Below, piece by piece: positions 32,601 through 37,775 of a stretch of 64,000 bases of DNA. Both the position numbers and the translations under genes were made by a program. This stretch comes from Lineus longissimus (Eukaryota; Nemertea; Pilidiophora; Heteronemertea; Lineidae). The DNA lies in contig NC_088314.1 in assembly GCF_910592395.1 (NCBI RefSeq), positions 5,766,001 to 5,830,000 on the forward strand, given 5' to 3'. Every line of letters starts with the position of its first letter. Position 1 is the stretch's first letter. Below the pieces are notes generated by a model. It was given only the letters and a program-made list of their open reading frames with translations, was not told the origin of the DNA and made no database searches.

Positions 32601-35527
32601 CTTCTGAAACTGGATGACCTGTGGGAGACACTCGGTGAATGTTTGACAGAGCTCGCGAAGACACCTGATCATCACGCTGTTCTTGTTCTGCAGTCTGCTG
32701 TTGAGGCTTTCTTCATTGTTCATGCTGGTAAGATCCTGTAGCCTTTCTAGCTGAGTCTAAACATCACCAGTGATGATTGTAGTTGATAAAGTTACATTCG
32801 AATTGAACACAAAAAAGTACATGATATAATGATAGGCTCTGTCTGAGAAGAAATCATCTTTCAAATATATCACAGAATGTGTAATATCGTAATTGTTTTA
32901 CTTTAGGTGAGAAAGATACCCGGAAACCTCGCGACAGTGCTGCTCAACGACGGGAAGATCAGCTTGCTCACCTGAATGTGGACATCGGCATGCCAATGTC
33001 GCCGTTACCAGCCGCCTCCAGCAGCCAAGATGTCATTGGTCTGTTGACGCGAGAGAACTCAGTTGCTTCAGTTGTTTCCATGACGTGTAGTCTTCCACCT
33101 GATACACAGAAATTCCTCAAATTTGCTGGTAAGTGTTGGCCTGCTCATAAATCCTATGATGGCATTGTCATCAGGTCTTGGTCCAGCCCATCGATTTCCC
33201 AACATGAATGATGTCTTAATCAGCTACTTACGAGCAAATGCAGTTCACTCTGTATGTACACTGAAAATAAACGGTTCTCTGACATGTTGGCACGTTAACT
33301 TCGATTAAAAAAACAACACCTGTTGTTATGTTGTAAAGAACTCGCTAGTTGTATGAAATTATGAATCCAATATCAATATTCTTACTTGATTACCTTCCAG
33401 AAACGCATAGGACTGTTCTGAATCAGATTCTGCGCCAGTCCACCACCCCATTAGCAGATGGGCCGTTCTCAGTTCTTGTCGATCATACCAGGGTCTTGGA
33501 CTTTGATGTCAAACGCCGCTATTTCCGTCAAGAACTTGAGCGTATGGATGAGGGAATGCGGCGGGAGGATGTTGCCGTCCACGTGCGTAGGGAGCACGTA
33601 TTTGAGGATTCGTTCCGAGAGCTTCATCGCCGTACACCAGATGAATGGAAGCATAGATTCTACATTGTATTCGAAGGTAAGAAGTTGTTCAGATCAAGTT
33701 GAGCACTTAAAAACTTATAAACAAAATTTTGCATACCGTGTTAGCTCTGGCTCGGTGTAAACCTATTTGACATAGTAAGTGCCCAATTAAATTGCACTTG
33801 TCAGATCTGTGGAGATGCTTGCAACCATGAGATCTACCAAGATAGATACTGGACCAAATCAAGGAATTTGTGGTTTGCTCAAGATAAGAATTTCTATTAC
33901 TTGCAGGTGAGGAGGGCCAAGATGCAGGTGGGCTGCTACGAGAATGGTACCTTATCATCTCACGTGAGATCTTCAACCCAATGTACGCCTTGTTTGCCAC
34001 ATCGCCTGGTGATCGTGTCACGTACACCATTAACCCCTCGTCGCATTGCAACTCGAATCATCTAAGTTACTTCAAGTTCGTTGGACGCATCATCGCCAAA
34101 GCTATCTATGACAACAAATTGCTCGAGTGCTACTTCACAAGGTCATTCTACAAGCATATCTTAGGAGTATTAGTCAAGTAAGTAAGCCCTTGTCCTTAGC
34201 TGATACATGCCTGGTCCTTGAGCTTCACCAGGGATGAAAAAGTGGTGACCATCCCTGCAATTGGCACCACCCAGTACTAGAATCAGAAAGCTGCCATACC
34301 TTGGCAAATCTGAAATGGTAGTGCATTGAATAGTAACGATGGGATTAGGACCTGTATTGTGTGTTCGTGTGAATGTTATCTGCCATTGAAATATTCACTT
34401 ATTTTCTTCAGGTACACGGACATGGAAAGCGAGGACTATGCTTTCTACCAGGGCCTTGTCTACCTGTTGGAAAACGAAGTAGAACACTTAGGCTACGATC
34501 TGATGTTCAGCACAGAGATCCAAGAATTTGGTGTAACAGAAACAAGGGAGTTGAAGTCAAACGGCAAAAACCTATTGGTGAATGAAGATAACAAGAAAGA
34601 GTATGTCAAGTTGGTTTGTCAGATGAAGATGACTGGTGCTATTCGGAAGCAGCTGAATGCTTTCTTGGAGGGCTTCTATGATATCATTCCAAAGAGGCTC
34701 ATCTCCATCTTCAATGAACAGGAACTCGAGCTGTTGATTTCTGGATTGCCGACCGTTGACATCGATGACCTCAAGTCGAACTCTGAATATCACAAGTATC
34801 AGCCAAACTCTTTACAGGTAGGTTTGATTTGGATGTTGATGTTTTTTCTTTCCAATTACACTAATTGATGCCAAACAAAAATACTACTTCATGATTGCCC
34901 AATGGTTGAAAGCTTGATCCTTCCTGTTGAAACTTGACTCAAATACTGAAACGCTGAAACGGCTCAAAATTGAATATCATTTTGCTTACAGATCCAGTGG
35001 TTCTGGCGTGCTCTGCGCTCATTTGATCAGGCTGATAGAGCAAGATTCCTACAGTTTGTAACTGGTACATCTAAGGTGCCTCTCCAAGGTTTCGCCTTCT
35101 TGGAGGGCATGAATGGTATCCAGAAATTCCAGATTCACAGGGATGATAGATCAACAGATCGTCTGCCGTCTGCTCACACATGGTAAGTCATTGTTCTTTA
35201 TGGAAATTTGGGGAGAAAATGAATTTTCTTGATGATTAGTCGTGACACTAGACCAATAAGTTCTTTGGTTGTGTATCTTTACAACCCAGTTGAAACCTAA
35301 GATGACATTCAGTTTAGACTGATATTTCTGATTGAAAATCTTTTAGTCCACAATGGTTATAATGTAATGAGCATTTCTGATTTGGTATCTGCTTGAAATC
35401 ATGTTTTATTCCTCTGTTTTTCAGCTTCAACCAGCTTGATTTGCCCGCCTATGAGACGTACGACAAACTGCGTGGTATGTTACTGCTGGCTGTGAATGAG
35501 TGCTCTGAGGGTTTTGGCTTGGCTTAG
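2830..35527 (+). CDS. HUWE1: HUWE1, giant HECT-type E3 ubiquitin ligase (64 coding exons)
   Basis: This is an E3 ligase that transfers ubiquitin from an E2 through a HECT cysteine to substrates. Known substrates in other animals include p53, MCL1, MYC and histones, and it acts in nucleus and cytosol. I placed 64 exons with GT-AG introns. They total 13,374 nt, or 4,457 residues plus stop, against 4,374 in human, and all phases are consistent. The ATG at 2830 opens [10 protein letters not shown], matching the family N-terminus, and it follows an acceptor at 2778, so 51 nt of 5' UTR share this exon. Domains in order: N-terminal armadillo-like DUF908/DUF913 region (about 1-1,300), UBA (~1,372-1,416), UIM (~1,431-1,447), WWE (~1,655-1,722), acidic tract (~2,315-2,530), UBM repeats (~3,093-3,198), HECT (~4,110-4,457). 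The frame is intact. The introns carry many snoRNAs. Exon coordinates are given in the block entries below. Confidence 0.97.
3457..3534 (+). ncRNA. box C/D snoRNA, family A variant (HUWE1 intron 2)
   Basis: Terminal stem TGGTGGATTT / AAATTCCACCA, C-like box GTGATGT at 3469, D' CTGA at 3492, D CTGA at 3519. The guide before D' reads TCAAGCACATAT. Ten bases (CAAGCACATA) complement UAUGUGCUUG, a stretch I recall from 28S rRNA (GUAUGUGCUUGGCUGAG). The D'+5 rule would place methylation on the first G after UAU. The scaffold resembles the U27-like copies but the guide differs. Confidence 0.65.
3876..3956 (+). pseudogene. decayed copy of the intron-2 snoRNA (HUWE1 intron 3)
   Basis: Shares GTGGATTTCAGTGATGTC and the guide TCAAGCACATAT with the intron-2 snoRNA. 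D' has become CTCA and the terminal D box is lost (CTCATTCAG where CTGAGAAAT is expected). Likely non-functional. Confidence 0.55.
5845..5975 (+). ncRNA. box H/ACA snoRNA, family B copy 1 (HUWE1 intron 8)
   Basis: About 131 nt in two hairpins. The first has outer stem GCAC/GTGC and inner stem CCACC/GGTGG enclosing a pocket. The H box AGATAA is at 5903. The second hairpin includes GTCTGT / ACAGAC. The ACA box at 5970 lies three nt from the 3' end. This is the standard hairpin-H-hairpin-ACA plan of a pseudouridylation guide. I could not assign the target. Confidence 0.75.
6036..6164 (+). ncRNA. box H/ACA snoRNA, family B copy 2 (HUWE1 intron 8)
   Basis: Near-identical to copy 1, including H box AGATAA and terminal ACA at 6159. 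It lies 191 bp downstream with the same intervening sequence, so it arose by tandem duplication. Confidence 0.75.
6225..6355 (+). ncRNA. box H/ACA snoRNA, family B copy 3 (HUWE1 intron 8)
   Basis: Third member of the tandem array, 189 bp after copy 2. H box AGATAA and ACA at 6350 are kept. The 5' hairpin closes with GTGCGAGATAA instead of GTGCTAGATAA. Confidence 0.75.
6416..6546 (+). ncRNA. box H/ACA snoRNA, family B copy 4 (HUWE1 intron 8)
   Basis: Fourth array member, ending with ACA at 6541 about 80 bp before exon 9. Both hairpins and the H box are intact. Downstream sequence diverges from the shared spacer here, marking the array's right edge. Confidence 0.75.
7593..7727 (+). ncRNA. box H/ACA snoRNA, family B copy 5 (HUWE1 intron 10)
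   Basis: Diverged family B member. The inner stem is CCACC / GGTG, the H box is AAAGTA in GCTAAAGTAAAG, and the 3' hairpin keeps GTGACCAGCATCGTTAGATG. The final ACA is at 7722 in GATACAAAA. It is closer to the second copy in intron 23 than to the intron-8 array. Confidence 0.7.
8307..8377 (+). ncRNA. SNORD27: box C/D snoRNA, U27 (SNORD27)-like (HUWE1 intron 12)
   Basis: Terminal stem GGATTT / AAATCC, C-like box ATGATGG at 8316, D' CTGA at 8340, D CTGA at 8366. The D' guide ends ACAAGCATATGT. Eleven bases pair with 18S CAUAUGCUUGU plus a G-U at the next position. The fifth base upstream of D' faces A27 of 18S rRNA, the site methylated under U27 guidance in human. The odd point is the last base of box C, G instead of A. 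Confidence 0.78.
8700..8773 (+). ncRNA. SNORD27: box C/D snoRNA, U27-like (HUWE1 intron 13)
   Basis: Stem CTTGATTT / AAATCAAG, box ATGATGG, D' in GTCTGAAAT, D CTGA at 8761. Guide ACAAGCATATGT is intact. The stem bases differ from the intron-12 copy but compensate, so pairing is preserved. Confidence 0.78.
9010..14638 (+). CDS. HUWE1: HUWE1 exons 14-25 (residues 461-1,296, DUF913 region)
   Basis: Exons: 9010-9253, 9422-9523, 9819-9899, 10164-10270, 10599-10776, 11069-11375, 11553-11781, 12115-12360, 12681-13339, 13501-13623, 14069-14142, 14481-14638. Conserved stretches include [54 protein letters not shown] and [17 protein letters not shown]. Exon 14 carries a Ser/Asp-rich linker longer than in human. 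Exon 19 ends in an acidic EEEEEDD stretch, as in vertebrates. Exon 22 (659 nt) is unusually long for this gene. Confidence 0.95.
9374..9414 (+). pseudogene. fragment of family B H/ACA snoRNA (HUWE1 intron 14)
   Basis: GCAGTATCTCCACCCTACAG followed by TCTGGTGGTCTC matches the inner part of the family B 5' hairpin. The H box and 3' hairpin are absent and the exon-15 acceptor follows at once. A truncated relic. Confidence 0.5.
9581..9650 (+). ncRNA. SNORD27: box C/D snoRNA, U27-like (HUWE1 intron 15)
   Basis: Stem GGATTT / AAATCC, box ATGATGG, intact guide ACAAGCATATGT, D' CTGA, D CTGA just before GAAATCC. Almost the same as the intron-12 copy. Confidence 0.78.
9939..10012 (+). ncRNA. SNORD27: box C/D snoRNA, U27-like (HUWE1 intron 16)
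   Basis: Stem TTGATTT / AAATCAA, box ATGATGG, intact guide before D', D CTGA before GAAATCAAG. It pairs most closely with the intron-13 copy (both have GAAGACATTCA in the second half). Confidence 0.78.
10461..10531 (+). ncRNA. SNORD27: box C/D snoRNA, U27-like (HUWE1 intron 17)
   Basis: Stem CTGATTT / AAATCCG (one mismatch), box ATGATGG, intact guide and D', D CTGA at about 10520. Confidence 0.75.
10882..10960 (+). ncRNA. box C/D snoRNA-like, family A scaffold with another guide (HUWE1 intron 18)
   Basis: Stem AGTGGATTC / GAAGTCCACT, C-like box GTGATGT at 10893, D' CTGA at 10920, D CTGA at 10947. The guide region reads GAGTAAGTAAGTAT and does not match the U27 target. No target assigned. 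Confidence 0.6.
11415..11483 (+). ncRNA. SNORD27: box C/D snoRNA, U27-like with damaged D' (HUWE1 intron 19)
   Basis: Stem GGATTT / AAATCC and guide ACAAGCATATGT are intact, but D' is CTTA instead of CTGA. Methylation guidance from D' is probably weakened. Terminal D CTGA is present. Confidence 0.6.
11893..11964 (+). ncRNA. SNORD26: box C/D snoRNA, U26 (SNORD26)-like (HUWE1 intron 20)
   Basis: Perfect 8-bp stem CACACTGT / ACAGTGTG, C box ATGATGA at 11901, D' CTGA at 11925, D CTGA at 11954. The guide before D' (TTGAACTCTCTC) complements GAGAGAGUUCAA, which I recall near position 390-400 of 28S rRNA. The rule of five would point to an A in that repeat, the type of site given to U26 in human. 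Target naming is from memory. Confidence 0.72.
12480..12552 (+). ncRNA. SNORD27: box C/D snoRNA, U27-like with damaged D' (HUWE1 intron 21)
   Basis: Stem GTAAATTT / AAATTTAC is perfect and compensatorily changed. Box is GTGATGG, guide ACAAGCATATGT is intact, D' has become CAGA, D CTGA is at 12540. Confidence 0.6.
13674..13804 (+). ncRNA. box H/ACA snoRNA, family B copy 6 (HUWE1 intron 23)
   Basis: Both hairpins kept (CCACC/GGTGG; GTGACCAGCATCGTTAGATG), H box AGAGTA in ATAGAGTATC, ACA at 13799. First of two copies in this intron. Confidence 0.72.
13847..13977 (+). ncRNA. box H/ACA snoRNA, family B copy 7 (HUWE1 intron 23)
   Basis: H box AAAGTA, ACA at 13972, 173 bp after copy 6. Its 5' hairpin (CCACCCTTTACTGTATTG) is like the intron-10 copy rather than its neighbour, so the pair is not a simple recent tandem duplicate. 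Confidence 0.72.
14262..14333 (+). ncRNA. box C/D snoRNA, U31-like family C copy 1 (HUWE1 intron 24)
   Basis: Stem CACTA / TAGTG, C box ATGATGA at 14269, D CTGA at 14325. Guide TCCAAGCTCAACAGGT differs by one base from the other copies. Confidence 0.7.
14734..14810 (+). ncRNA. box C/D snoRNA, U31-like family C copy 2 (HUWE1 intron 25)
   Basis: Stem CACCAG / CTGGTG, C box GTGATGA, D CTGA at 14799. The guide GTTCAAGCTCAACAGGT before D pairs over 14 bases with CCUGUUGAGCUUGA of 28S rRNA (recalled). The fifth base from D faces the G of CCU-G-UUGAG. I believe that is the site served by SNORD31 in human and snR67 in yeast. Confidence 0.78.
14902..16235 (+). CDS. HUWE1: HUWE1 exons 26-28 (UBA and UIM)
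   Basis: Exons: 14902-15150, 15628-15756, 16137-16235. The UBA domain starts at the end of exon 26 (QVNQEQLQQ) and continues through exon 27 ([14 protein letters not shown] ... [11 protein letters not shown]), roughly residues 1,372-1,416, with the MGF loop intact. Exon 28 encodes a ubiquitin-interacting motif, [15 protein letters not shown] (~1,431-1,447), with its acidic patch and the Ala/Ser core. Both domains bind ubiquitin and are colinear with human. Confidence 0.95.
15276..15355 (+). ncRNA. box C/D snoRNA, U31-like family C copy 3 (HUWE1 intron 26)
   Basis: Stem GTCACCAG / CTGGTGAC (with a small internal bulge), C box ATGATGA at 15286, intact guide GTTCAAGCTCAACAGGT, D CTGA at 15342. 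Confidence 0.78.
16969..18682 (+). CDS. HUWE1: HUWE1 exons 29-32 (linker and WWE domain)
   Basis: Exons: 16969-17205, 17482-17753, 18009-18096, 18388-18682. Exon 32 encodes the WWE domain (about residues 1,655-1,722): [12 protein letters not shown], then NNKTIDDAY, then [21 protein letters not shown] domains generally bind ADP-ribose groups or other proteins. The conserved Trp pair and the Gln of the last strand are present. The segment after WWE is Lys/Glu-rich and low complexity. Confidence 0.95.
17849..17930 (+). ncRNA. box C/D snoRNA, U31-like family C copy 4 (HUWE1 intron 30)
   Basis: Stem GTCACCAG / CTGGTGAC, C box GTGATGA, intact 17-base guide directly before D CTGA. Confidence 0.78.
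18201..18273 (+). ncRNA. box C/D snoRNA, U31-like family C copy 5 (HUWE1 intron 31)
   Basis: Shorter stem GCCAG / CTGGC, C box ATGATGA, intact guide and D. The segment between C box and guide differs most from the other copies. Confidence 0.75.
18799..22040 (+). CDS. HUWE1: HUWE1 exons 33-38 (residues 1,753-2,315; BH3-equivalent region diverged)
   Basis: Exons: 18799-18934, 19182-19422, 19759-20113, 20630-20802, 21017-21235, 21479-22040. Clear family blocks are [42 protein letters not shown] and [14 protein letters not shown]. Exon 36 (residues ~1,997-2,054) stands where vertebrate HUWE1 (Mule) has its BH3 motif. Here it reads [18 protein letters not shown] and lacks the L-x-x-x-G-D core, so MCL1 binding by this route is not supported. 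Confidence 0.93.
18982..19057 (+). ncRNA. box C/D snoRNA, U31-like family C copy 6 (HUWE1 intron 33)
   Basis: Stem CGCCAG / CTGGTG, C box ATGATGA, intact guide GTTCAAGCTCAACAGGT, D CTGA. Confidence 0.77.
19489..19671 (+). repeat. duplicated snoRNA plus flank, unit 1 (partner 20335-20520)
   Basis: The region from the family C snoRNA through CCCTCCAGAATCCAGG, TTCAAATCC and TGTGTCACT-like sequence recurs in the next intron at about 20335-20520. Unit 1 has a 13-A run where unit 2 has AAAGAATAATTG. The GGTTCAAATCC in both resembles a pol III B box. Confidence 0.75.
19497..19574 (+). ncRNA. box C/D snoRNA, U31-like family C copy 7 (HUWE1 intron 34)
   Basis: Stem TACCAG / CTGGTA, C box ATGATGA, intact guide and D. 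It is followed by a flank shared with copy 8 (see the duplication entry), with a run of 13 A near 19,602. Confidence 0.77.
20344..20420 (+). ncRNA. box C/D snoRNA, U31-like family C copy 8 (HUWE1 intron 35)
   Basis: Nearly identical to copy 7 (stem TACCAG / CTGGTA, box ATGATGA, same guide). About 100 bp of 3' flank is also shared, so the two introns exchanged or duplicated more than the snoRNA itself. Confidence 0.77.
21311..21388 (+). ncRNA. box C/D snoRNA, family F copy 1 (HUWE1 intron 37)
   Basis: Stem GTCAAG / CTTGAC, C box ATGATGA at 21320, C'-like ATGATGG at 21354, D CTGA at 21378. The region before D reads GATTCACCTTGGAGAA. No rRNA target assigned with confidence. Confidence 0.68.
22127..22203 (+). 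ncRNA. box C/D snoRNA, U31-like family C copy 9 (HUWE1 intron 38)
   Basis: Stem TACCAG / CTGGTG, C box GTGATGA, intact guide GTTCAAGCTCAACAGGT and D CTGA. The most 3' member of the family. Confidence 0.77.
22287..23846 (+). CDS. HUWE1: HUWE1 exons 39-42 (acidic tract)
   Basis: Exons: 22287-22535, 22816-22950, 23193-23353, 23735-23846. They encode a Glu/Asp-dominated segment, about residues 2,315-2,533, with long Asp and Asp/Glu runs in exon 41. The segment ends in a block like the human DxDDLIxxxxDMF motif ([17 protein letters not shown]). It corresponds to the large acidic region of vertebrate HUWE1. Sequence identity is low but position, charge and exon order agree. Confidence 0.88.
22645..22726 (+). 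ncRNA. box C/D snoRNA, family F copy 2 (HUWE1 intron 39)
   Basis: Short stem GTCA / TGAC, C box ATGATGA at 22652, D CTGA at 22717. Pre-D sequence GGTTCAACCTTGGAGAA is close to copy 1, differing in the middle. The rest has diverged. Confidence 0.62.
23571..23644 (+). ncRNA. SNORD26: box C/D snoRNA, U26-like copy 2 (HUWE1 intron 41)
   Basis: C box ATGATGA at 23580, guide TTGAACTCTCTC before D' CTGA at 23604, D CTGA at 23633. Imperfect stem AACTCTG / CAGTGTT. Confidence 0.7.
23989..24059 (+). ncRNA. SNORD26: box C/D snoRNA, U26-like copy 3 (HUWE1 intron 42)
   Basis: Stem CACTG / CAGTG, C box ATGATGA at 23996, guide TTGAACTCTCTC, D' CTGA at 24020, D CTGA at 24049. Lies in the intron next to copy 2. 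Confidence 0.72.
24150..28150 (+). CDS. HUWE1: HUWE1 exons 43-51 (residues 2,534-3,062, variable region)
   Basis: Exons: 24150-24471, 25235-25379, 25670-25790, 25982-26160, 26391-26493, 26763-26882, 27156-27249, 27455-27831, 28027-28150. Anchors are [50 protein letters not shown] and [13 protein letters not shown]. Exons 47-51 are Ser/Thr/Ala-rich and align poorly to vertebrates; I include them because splice sites and phases chain without a break. Small exon changes here are possible. Confidence 0.85.
25446..25545 (+). ncRNA. box C/D snoRNA-like, family E copy 1 (HUWE1 intron 44)
   Basis: Long terminal stem ACTGCCT / AGGCAGT around C-like box ATGATGT at 25459 and D CTGA at 25530. The block TCAGCTACTTACGAGCA after box C is shared without change by all three copies, more than the pre-D region. 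Target unknown. Confidence 0.65.
26982..27078 (+). ncRNA. box C/D snoRNA-like, family E copy 2 (HUWE1 intron 48)
   Basis: C-like box ATGATGT at 26997, invariant block TCAGCTACTTACGAGCA, D CTGA at 27064. The terminal stem GCAT / ATGC is weaker than in the other two. Confidence 0.6.
28346..29082 (+). CDS. HUWE1: HUWE1 exons 52-53 (three UBM-like ubiquitin-binding motifs, DUF4414)
   Basis: Exons: 28346-28622 and 28791-29082. Three helix-turn-helix motifs of the LP-x-x-I/L-x-x-x-V type are visible: FLAALPDDIRQEV (~3,095-3,107), [13 protein letters not shown] (across the exon 52/53 junction) and [13 protein letters not shown] (~3,184-3,196). They match the tandem UBM-type repeats of human HUWE1, which bind ubiquitin. 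The motif pair straddling an intron shows the junction is right. Confidence 0.95.
29311..33128 (+). CDS. HUWE1: HUWE1 exons 54-59 (residues 3,252-4,042)
   Basis: Exons: 29311-30599, 30851-31008, 31213-31520, 31632-31820, 32521-32727, 32907-33128. Exon 54 (1,289 nt) is the longest in the gene and opens with [20 protein letters not shown], then [14 protein letters not shown]. Later anchors are [40 protein letters not shown]-type VEAFFIVHA and [14 protein letters not shown]. Joining exon 57 directly to 58 gives an open frame. A 245-bp duplication in the intron between them is described separately. Confidence 0.93.
31866..32455 (+). repeat. direct duplication in HUWE1 intron 57 (245-bp copies, 344-bp offset)
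   Basis: Copies at about 31866-32111 and 32210-32455 differ at only a few bases (TTATC/TCATC, CTATGG/CTATAG). Each starts with an acceptor-like ACATTCCTTAG. Read in the phase left by exon 57, the first copy stays open for about 30 codons and then meets TAG. Another frame is open through most of the copy but does not fit the upstream phase. I treat it as intronic. A poison exon is possible. Confidence 0.8.
33199..33290 (+). ncRNA. box C/D snoRNA-like, family E copy 3 (HUWE1 intron 59)
   Basis: Perfect stem CCAACATG / CATGTTGG, C-like box ATGATGT at 33208, invariant block TCAGCTACTTACGAGCA, D CTGA at 33279. The most 3' snoRNA-like element in the gene. Confidence 0.65.
33401..35527 (+). CDS. 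HUWE1: HUWE1 exons 60-64 (HECT domain, catalytic Cys4424)
   Basis: Exons: 33401-33676, 33907-34177, 34412-34817, 34992-35182, 35425-35527. The N-lobe has [29 protein letters not shown] and [11 protein letters not shown]; the C-lobe has [17 protein letters not shown] and [11 protein letters not shown]. The catalytic cysteine lies in SAHTCFNQLDLP. Its codon TGC is split by the last intron (TG at 35181-35182, C at 35425) and is residue 4,424, 33 residues before the end, the same spacing as human C4341. The protein ends CSEGFGLA, then TAG. Confidence 0.97.
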
Positions 35528-37775
35528 AATAAAACATCCGGTGCTTGGAATTGGAACTGAAAGAACTGTGTGTGTGACACTATTACAAAATTGCAACGCA
35601 ATACACAACCTTTGGGAAAATGGACCTGCAGATAGAATTTGTTGTAATATTCGATCCAAAGCGTTGGTGCTGCAAAAGAAGGAATATGACAAATTAACAA
35701 GTGTAGGATGAATAAAGAATGTTTTCCCAGATTTAAAAAGCAACTTGGAAGTTATTTCTATTTGCAAAGAAGTGCTGCAGTGAAATTGCAAGTCTCTGGT
35801 GAATTTAACCTTGAAGATCAGCATATGGTTTCTTCAAGAGTGAGATCAGTTGATCAGTTGATCATGTGAACTGCTGTAGTTTGTGAACATATTGTACTTA
35901 AACGTGTTCCGGTTTAAGTCTTGGAGGAAAGGTCTATATCAAGTTGAGCTGTAAATATTTGAAGCAATTTGAAGGCTGTATGTATGCTTGAACTTTCATA
36001 CAATGTCAAAGAATCTGAAGCGATTTGAATCAATAGTCAAAACTTAGTGTGAATTCTTGTCCCATAAGGGTCGTTGCCTCTAATCTGGTCAAGCTACAAA
36101 ACCTGTAAAATTTGTATGTATTGAAACCACAAACTTGTGATGTATATTACTGAATCAGACCAGAGTTAGATGTAAGGAGTGCTCAGAGTTGTTGCCTTCA
36201 GGAATTGGTAAATAATTTTCAAAATCATTATGTTCATTCTTTGAATATGTACTCGCTCTGTCAAGGTTGAGGCCGAAGCTTTACTTGCATCAATTTCTTT
36301 CTGTATGGGTTGACCCCTCATGCATATCTCTTCACATTATCTCTACCTAGCCCACACAACATGTTATTGCCGACAAAAACTAATCTTGGTCAAGTGTCCT
36401 TCACCCAAGTGTTATCTCGCAGTACACCGACACCATCGATACTTGTTAGAGGAATATTTGTATACCTACTTCAAACCAGACACAATGTTTTAACTGTGCT
36501 GAAGTCACATGCCTAAAATCCCCCTTCAGTCAACCTGATCAAATGGCACATATTTAAATGAATACCAGACATGCTTCTTTCCTTCCAAGGCTTGACCACT
36601 GTCCCTGTTATTGCCATGCCCAGGACTTTTCAAGGGTTGCGTGATGCTTTGGGCCAGAGGTTTGATGGTCTTGAAAACTACGACAAACTGGGACAAGCCT
36701 TCTAAGCAGAAGTTGAAAGTCAAGTATTAGATGTAATTCATTTGCCAGTGAGCCTTTTGTTGGTTGTCACCTGATGGTAGCAGAACTTTCTAAAAACATC
36801 ATGAAGGTTACATTTGTAGCTAATCAAGTGCGTTTCTAGTGTTCATGTGCATGTATATAAAACTTTCATTGAAGATACCATGTAACATTGAATTGTTACT
36901 TGTACAATTCTATATTGTATGTCTGATTCCACGCTTTGTAAATGCTACAGAAATCTATACAGGGATTCAAATTTTTTTATTGTTTATTTATGTCCGAAAC
37001 TTTGATGTGCTTACTTACTGTCTCTGCATTTAGAGGTATTTATTGATTGAGTGCAAAGGTGCTCCCATTTCGAATATTTATGCAACTAGAATAAAATATT
37101 CAGGCTTTATTGCTATAACATGAAATCAGATTTCAAGCCTACCGTGTTTGCACTCATCAGTGGATTTGTCTTCTAATGTGGAGATTAGCTGCAGTGAAAA
37201 TCTCAACTTGTTTTACGTTTTGTTTATCCTCTATGTAATTGTAAGTCTTTATTGTCACGAGGAAAATAGAGGGTGAAAATATTTTGGTGTTGAAAACATC
37301 CCAAGTCAGTTTTGCCAACCAAATTAACATTCTTCTGATGTACATTTTATCGGACAACATCTACTCTCTAAGATTCACAACATAAGCATGATATTTGGTG
37401 AAGTAATTTAAGGAGAGCTGGTGTGTTGTGTGTCTACTGGCGGAGGGCGGGGTTCTCTGCTTGCACAACTTGCTGGGAGGGAGGGATTCTGTGCTATGAC
37501 TGGCGACAAACTTCTGTCAACCTTCTTTTTTTCAGTTCTATGTTATTATGGTGGATTATTTTGTCCACGTGCTTGTTGTACTTTGCAAGTTGTTTTTGTT
37601 TATTTTCTTTCTGTGACAACGACCAAATGTGCTTCATTTAGGTCATAGAGACTTGCTACTATTGAAATTCAAGCTTTGAAAACTGACACTTATTTGTCTT
37701 TGTTGTGCAGAAATACAAAATTATATGGCATTTTGTTATAATAGATTGTATCGATAATAAATATGATGCCAATAA
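35528..37775 (+). other. HUWE1 3' UTR (probable)
   Basis: This AT-rich stretch after the stop has no conserved coding frame. AATAAA hexamers occur at 35528, right behind the stop, at 35711 and at 37756, so short and long 3' ends are possible. The last is the best end point, because the sequence changes to repeat-like material just after it. The choice between them cannot be made from sequence alone. Confidence 0.5.

Noticed and set aside
32762-32785. CATCACCAGTGATGATTG, like the start of a U31-like snoRNA
   Set aside because: Only the stem and C box are there; no guide or D box follows, so at most a relic.
2830-35527. let-7 / mir-98 hairpin as in mammalian HUWE1
   Set aside because: I looked for TGAGGTAGTAG-type seeds in the introns and found none.
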